From Planctomycetota bacterium (GTDB lineage: Bacteria; Planctomycetota; Phycisphaerae; Phycisphaerales; Phycisphaeraceae), in NCBI GenBank assembly GCA_024276075.1, contig JAJRXX010000056.1:1-40321 (forward strand): a DNA stretch of 40,321 nt, given 5' to 3'. Position 1 is the stretch's first letter, and each line of letters opens with the position of its first letter. Of this stretch, positions 38,300-40,321 are shown one piece after another. The position numbers and the translations under genes are program-made. The notes under the pieces are model-generated. The model was not told the DNA's origin. It saw nothing but the letters and a program-made list of their open reading frames with translations, and ran no database searches.

Positions 38300-39985
38300 A
38301 TGGTCAACAGCAAAGCCAGATTTACCACTTTCGTTATGGTGCCGTGTGCGATCACGTTGCTACTGGCGCTGCACGTGGCCGCTCAGCAGCAAGTCGGTGA
38401 CGGCAGGGGGCTCGACGCGAATTTGCAAATCGGCTCGGGTGGCGTTAATCAGCCAGGCGCTAGGGTGGGATACTTAAGGGGCAACGACATTATCACCGGT
38501 AACGTGCCCGGTCTGGGGTATTTCCACGGCAGCGTACCCTATAAAGCTGGCAATGAGTTCCGCGGTACGCTCGGCAGCGATACGCTCTTCCGCTTCCAGG
38601 CGCGCAGCCTCCCCGTACCACAGGCGCTAGGTACGACCTACATACCCGGAACACAGCAGAGCCCGGTGAGCGTCTACCGAACCTTTTCCAGCGTACCGTC
38701 ACAAGCGGGAGTCCCTATCGGTCAATCTCGTCTCACGACCCCGGCCACCCCATACAACAGCGCTGGCGTGGTCGTTTACACCCCTGCTCAAGCCTATAGC
38801 AGTCCCGCGTCGAGCATGCGTCGGAATGATCAGCCCGTAGGTGTCTATACCCAGCCCGACGGTCGACTACTCGAACTCAGTGCGTCGCCTCTGCTGGGCC
38901 TGCGTGGTCGAGAGGTCGACGCTGCTCGTCTTACCACGGGGCGAACCGACAGCGTCGAGTCCGACGCGGATGAACCCGAGCTACGCCCCCCATCGCCTTA
39001 TGATCTTCAGCAGCCCGACGAGCAGGAAGAACCTGCGCCGTTACGCTCATCACTGCTTCCGCCGCCGAAACCAACTGCCCGGGCCACCCGCCTCATCGTA
39101 GGTACGCGGCCCATCGTTGTACCCGTCGTCCCGCTGGGTACGCACAGCATGGTCCAAGCCCCTGATGCCGTTACGACCAGTCAGGCTTATGAAGACCTTT
39201 TGGCGAAGATCGAGCAGAGTCGAAAACAGGCGCGTGACAATGCGGATAAGTCTAAATCGATACTTTCACTGCCGGGTGTGGACCTTCGGCCACGAGCACT
39301 GCCTTCGGGTTCACCGACTGTGGAGGTGCCCAAGCCTGTTCAGTTAAAGGCCCCCACACCACAGCAGCTCGACTACGCTCATACCGCCCGGCGCACCGCA
39401 CAGCAGGGGCAACATGACAGCCCGAATGATACGAAACGTGCGGACCAAACCCAGGCTATGCATGCGATCTTGCAGAAACTTAATTTCACCCTGCCCCCTG
39501 TGGCAACACTCGCCGACAACAAAGACACACAGGTCGACCAGATCATGCGCCGTGCCCAGGATGAGTTGACCGCTGGGCGGTACATGGATTCACAAGAACA
39601 CTATCGTCAAGCCCTGTGGCTACGGCCAAGTGACCCCATGGCTCGCGTGGGCATGGTACACGCGCAGATCGGCGCCGGTATGTTCCTCTCGGCTCACCTG
39701 AATCTCCGTACGCTTCTCGAACGCCACCCCGAGCTGATCAAGGTGCAGTATCAGCCCCACCTGCTGCCTAGGGCACAACAACTCGACTGGGTCCGCGACC
39801 AATTGGTAGACCTGATCGAGACAACGCAGGAGCCAGGACCGCCTCTGCTGCTGGCGTATCTGGGCTACCAGACCCAATCGCCTGTGGTTACAGAATACGC
39901 TCTCGACCTCGCCGCTGCGCGCGACACCGAAGATACTTTGACCAAGCTGCTACGCACCGTTTGGCTCGAAGAGCAACAGCAGTAA
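38300..39985 (+). CDS. Exported TPR-containing protein of unknown function
   Basis: A 561-residue protein. The signal peptide is about residues 1-28 (FVMVPCAITLLLALHVAAQQ). After it comes GLDANLQIGSGGVNQPG, a Gly-rich motif I associate with planctomycete envelope proteins, then a low-complexity Ser/Pro/Thr/Gln region of about 350 residues. The C-terminus contains a TPR pair around DQIMRRAQDELTAGRYMDSQEHYRQALWLRPSDPMARVGMVHAQIG, and the rest is helical. It has GGAGG at 38285-38289 ahead of its ATG. The TAA stop is directly the left flank of the IS630-type remnant. Export and TPR are seen; the function is unknown. It lies 73 bases after greA and may be co-transcribed with it. Confidence 0.75.
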   Translation: MVNSKARFTTFVMVPCAITLLLALHVAAQQQVGDGRGLDANLQIGSGGVNQPGARVGYLRGNDIITGNVPGLGYFHGSVPYKAGNEFRGTLGSDTLFRFQARSLPVPQALGTTYIPGTQQSPVSVYRTFSSVPSQAGVPIGQSRLTTPATPYNSAGVVVYTPAQAYSSPASSMRRNDQPVGVYTQPDGRLLELSASPLLGLRGREVDAARLTTGRTDSVESDADEPELRPPSPYDLQQPDEQEEPAPLRSSLLPPPKPTARATRLIVGTRPIVVPVVPLGTHSMVQAPDAVTTSQAYEDLLAKIEQSRKQARDNADKSKSILSLPGVDLRPRALPSGSPTVEVPKPVQLKAPTPQQLDYAHTARRTAQQGQHDSPNDTKRADQTQAMHAILQKLNFTLPPVATLADNKDTQVDQIMRRAQDELTAGRYMDSQEHYRQALWLRPSDPMARVGMVHAQIGAGMFLSAHLNLRTLLERHPELIKVQYQPHLLPRAQQLDWVRDQLVDLIETTQEPGPPLLLAYLGYQTQSPVVTEYALDLAAARDTEDTLTKLLRTVWLEEQQQ

Positions 39986-39997
39986 TACGCATCCCGA

Positions 39998-40119
39998 TTA
40001 ATTCGCGGTCGGTATCCATGAGGTGTTGCAGATGGAGTGGAGGTCGGCTTCGGCCAGGGCGTTCCAGGCATCTCGACTGGCGTCGAACAGGTCGTCGTAG
40101 TCTTCGAATACGCGGTTGG
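39998..40119 (-). pseudogene. C-terminal fragment of an IS630-family transposase
   Basis: The reverse strand reads ANRVFEDYDDLFDASRDAWN, then ALAEADLHSICNTSWIPTAN and stop. The pattern Tyr-Asp-x3-Asp-Ala-x3-Asp-Ala-Trp-Asn-x-Leu ending Ser-Ile-x4-Trp is the usual C-terminus of IS630 transposases. The DDE catalytic part is missing, so it is not functional. The stop lies within the terminal inverted repeat. Upstream it is cut by the family A1 element. Confidence 0.78.
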
Positions 40120-40122
40120 CTA

Positions 40123-40223
40123 GAGCAACTTGCGTAATTATTCTCCATCTCCCCAAGAAGAAGGCAGGTCAATGACCTGCCCTACTCCAGAACTGACATG
40201 GCGATTATTTATGCAAGGTGCTC
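40123..40223. mobile_element. Miniature element, family A1 copy 2 (101 bp), nested in the IS630 remnant
   Basis: Identical in reverse orientation to 27022-27122 over all 101 bases, with TA at both borders (40121-40122 and 40224-40225) inside a CTAG target. It carries the 19-base palindrome GGCAGGTCAATGACCTGCC. The identity suggests recent movement. It lies inside the older IS630 remnant. Confidence 0.88.
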
Positions 40224-40321
40224 TAGCCTCCTTGCCAAAAGTTCAATCCGCCCAACTATCCTTAGTCAGGCTACCGACCCATCCTACCAAATCGACCGCG
40301 AATTAATCGGGATGCGTATAA

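Larger units (their letters stand above)
39986..40318. mobile_element. IS630-type insertion sequence remnant (333 bp) with nested miniature element
   Basis: Perfect 26-bp inverted ends start TACGCATCCCGATTAATTCG (39986-40011 and, inverted, 40293-40318). TAA stands on both outer sides (39983-39985 and 40319-40321). Inside, the minus strand codes the last 39 residues of an IS630-like transposase (39998-40119). A 101-bp family A1 element is inserted at 40123-40223. Removing that element leaves about 230 bases, so most of the transposase had been lost before it inserted. The left flank TAA is the stop codon of the TPR gene, which the insertion preserved. Confidence 0.8.

Overview
The window looks like chromosomal DNA of a planctomycete, most likely from the class Phycisphaerae. 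The grounds are recognition of gene families, not a database search. They include a MoxR/DUF58/BatA/VWA gene cluster with secreted toroid and glutamine-serine-rich proteins, several conserved proteins of unknown function of planctomycete type, an LpxR-like outer-membrane protein (so the cell is Gram-negative and diderm), a PPi-type phosphofructokinase, and moderately GC-rich coding DNA with many GTG and TTG starts.

Layout. 1-173: the start of an ABC-2 permease on the minus strand. 329-9687: a plus-strand run of three SPFH/Band-7 membrane proteins (HflK/HflC type), an ABC ATPase, its ABC-2 permease and a membrane-anchored repeat protein. 9688-10129: a repeat-rich gap. 10130-11930: an LpxR-like lipid A deacylase and a small membrane-anchored beta-repeat protein. 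25709 down to 11939: one long minus-strand operon, in transcription order MoxR ATPase, DUF58 protein, BatA/VWA protein, a second VWA/GATase-like protein, a 1191-residue coiled-coil membrane protein, a Gln/Ser-rich secreted protein, an alpha/alpha-toroid secreted protein and an NPCBM-like secreted protein. 25774-26655: mutM, divergent from moxR.

26656-27276: a gene-free stretch with DnaA-box-like sites (a possible oriC) and two back-to-back miniature transposons. 33421 down to 27277, minus strand: tRNA-Asn, a GH26-like glycosidase, a QueD/PTPS homologue lacking the catalytic residues, a rhomboid protease with a TPR-like tail, a PPi-type phosphofructokinase and dnaA. 33884-39985, plus strand: a conserved unknown protein, ddl and ftsQ (a piece of the cell-wall/division cluster), a polytopic membrane protein, greA and an exported TPR protein. 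39986-40318: an IS630-type remnant.

The strongest unusual signal is a layered set of miniature inverted-repeat elements. Two 101-bp copies (27022-27122 and 40123-40223) are identical in opposite orientation. A 122-bp relative occurs intact at 27125-27246, and at 31576-31802 it is split by a second, 102-bp element that left a 3-bp duplication, so empty and filled sites can be compared inside this window. The 102-bp family also occurs upstream of lpxR and between ddl and ftsQ. The 101-bp element sits inside the IS630 remnant. The two large envelope gene clusters (SPFH/ABC and MoxR/VWA) are the best candidates for poorly described cellular systems.
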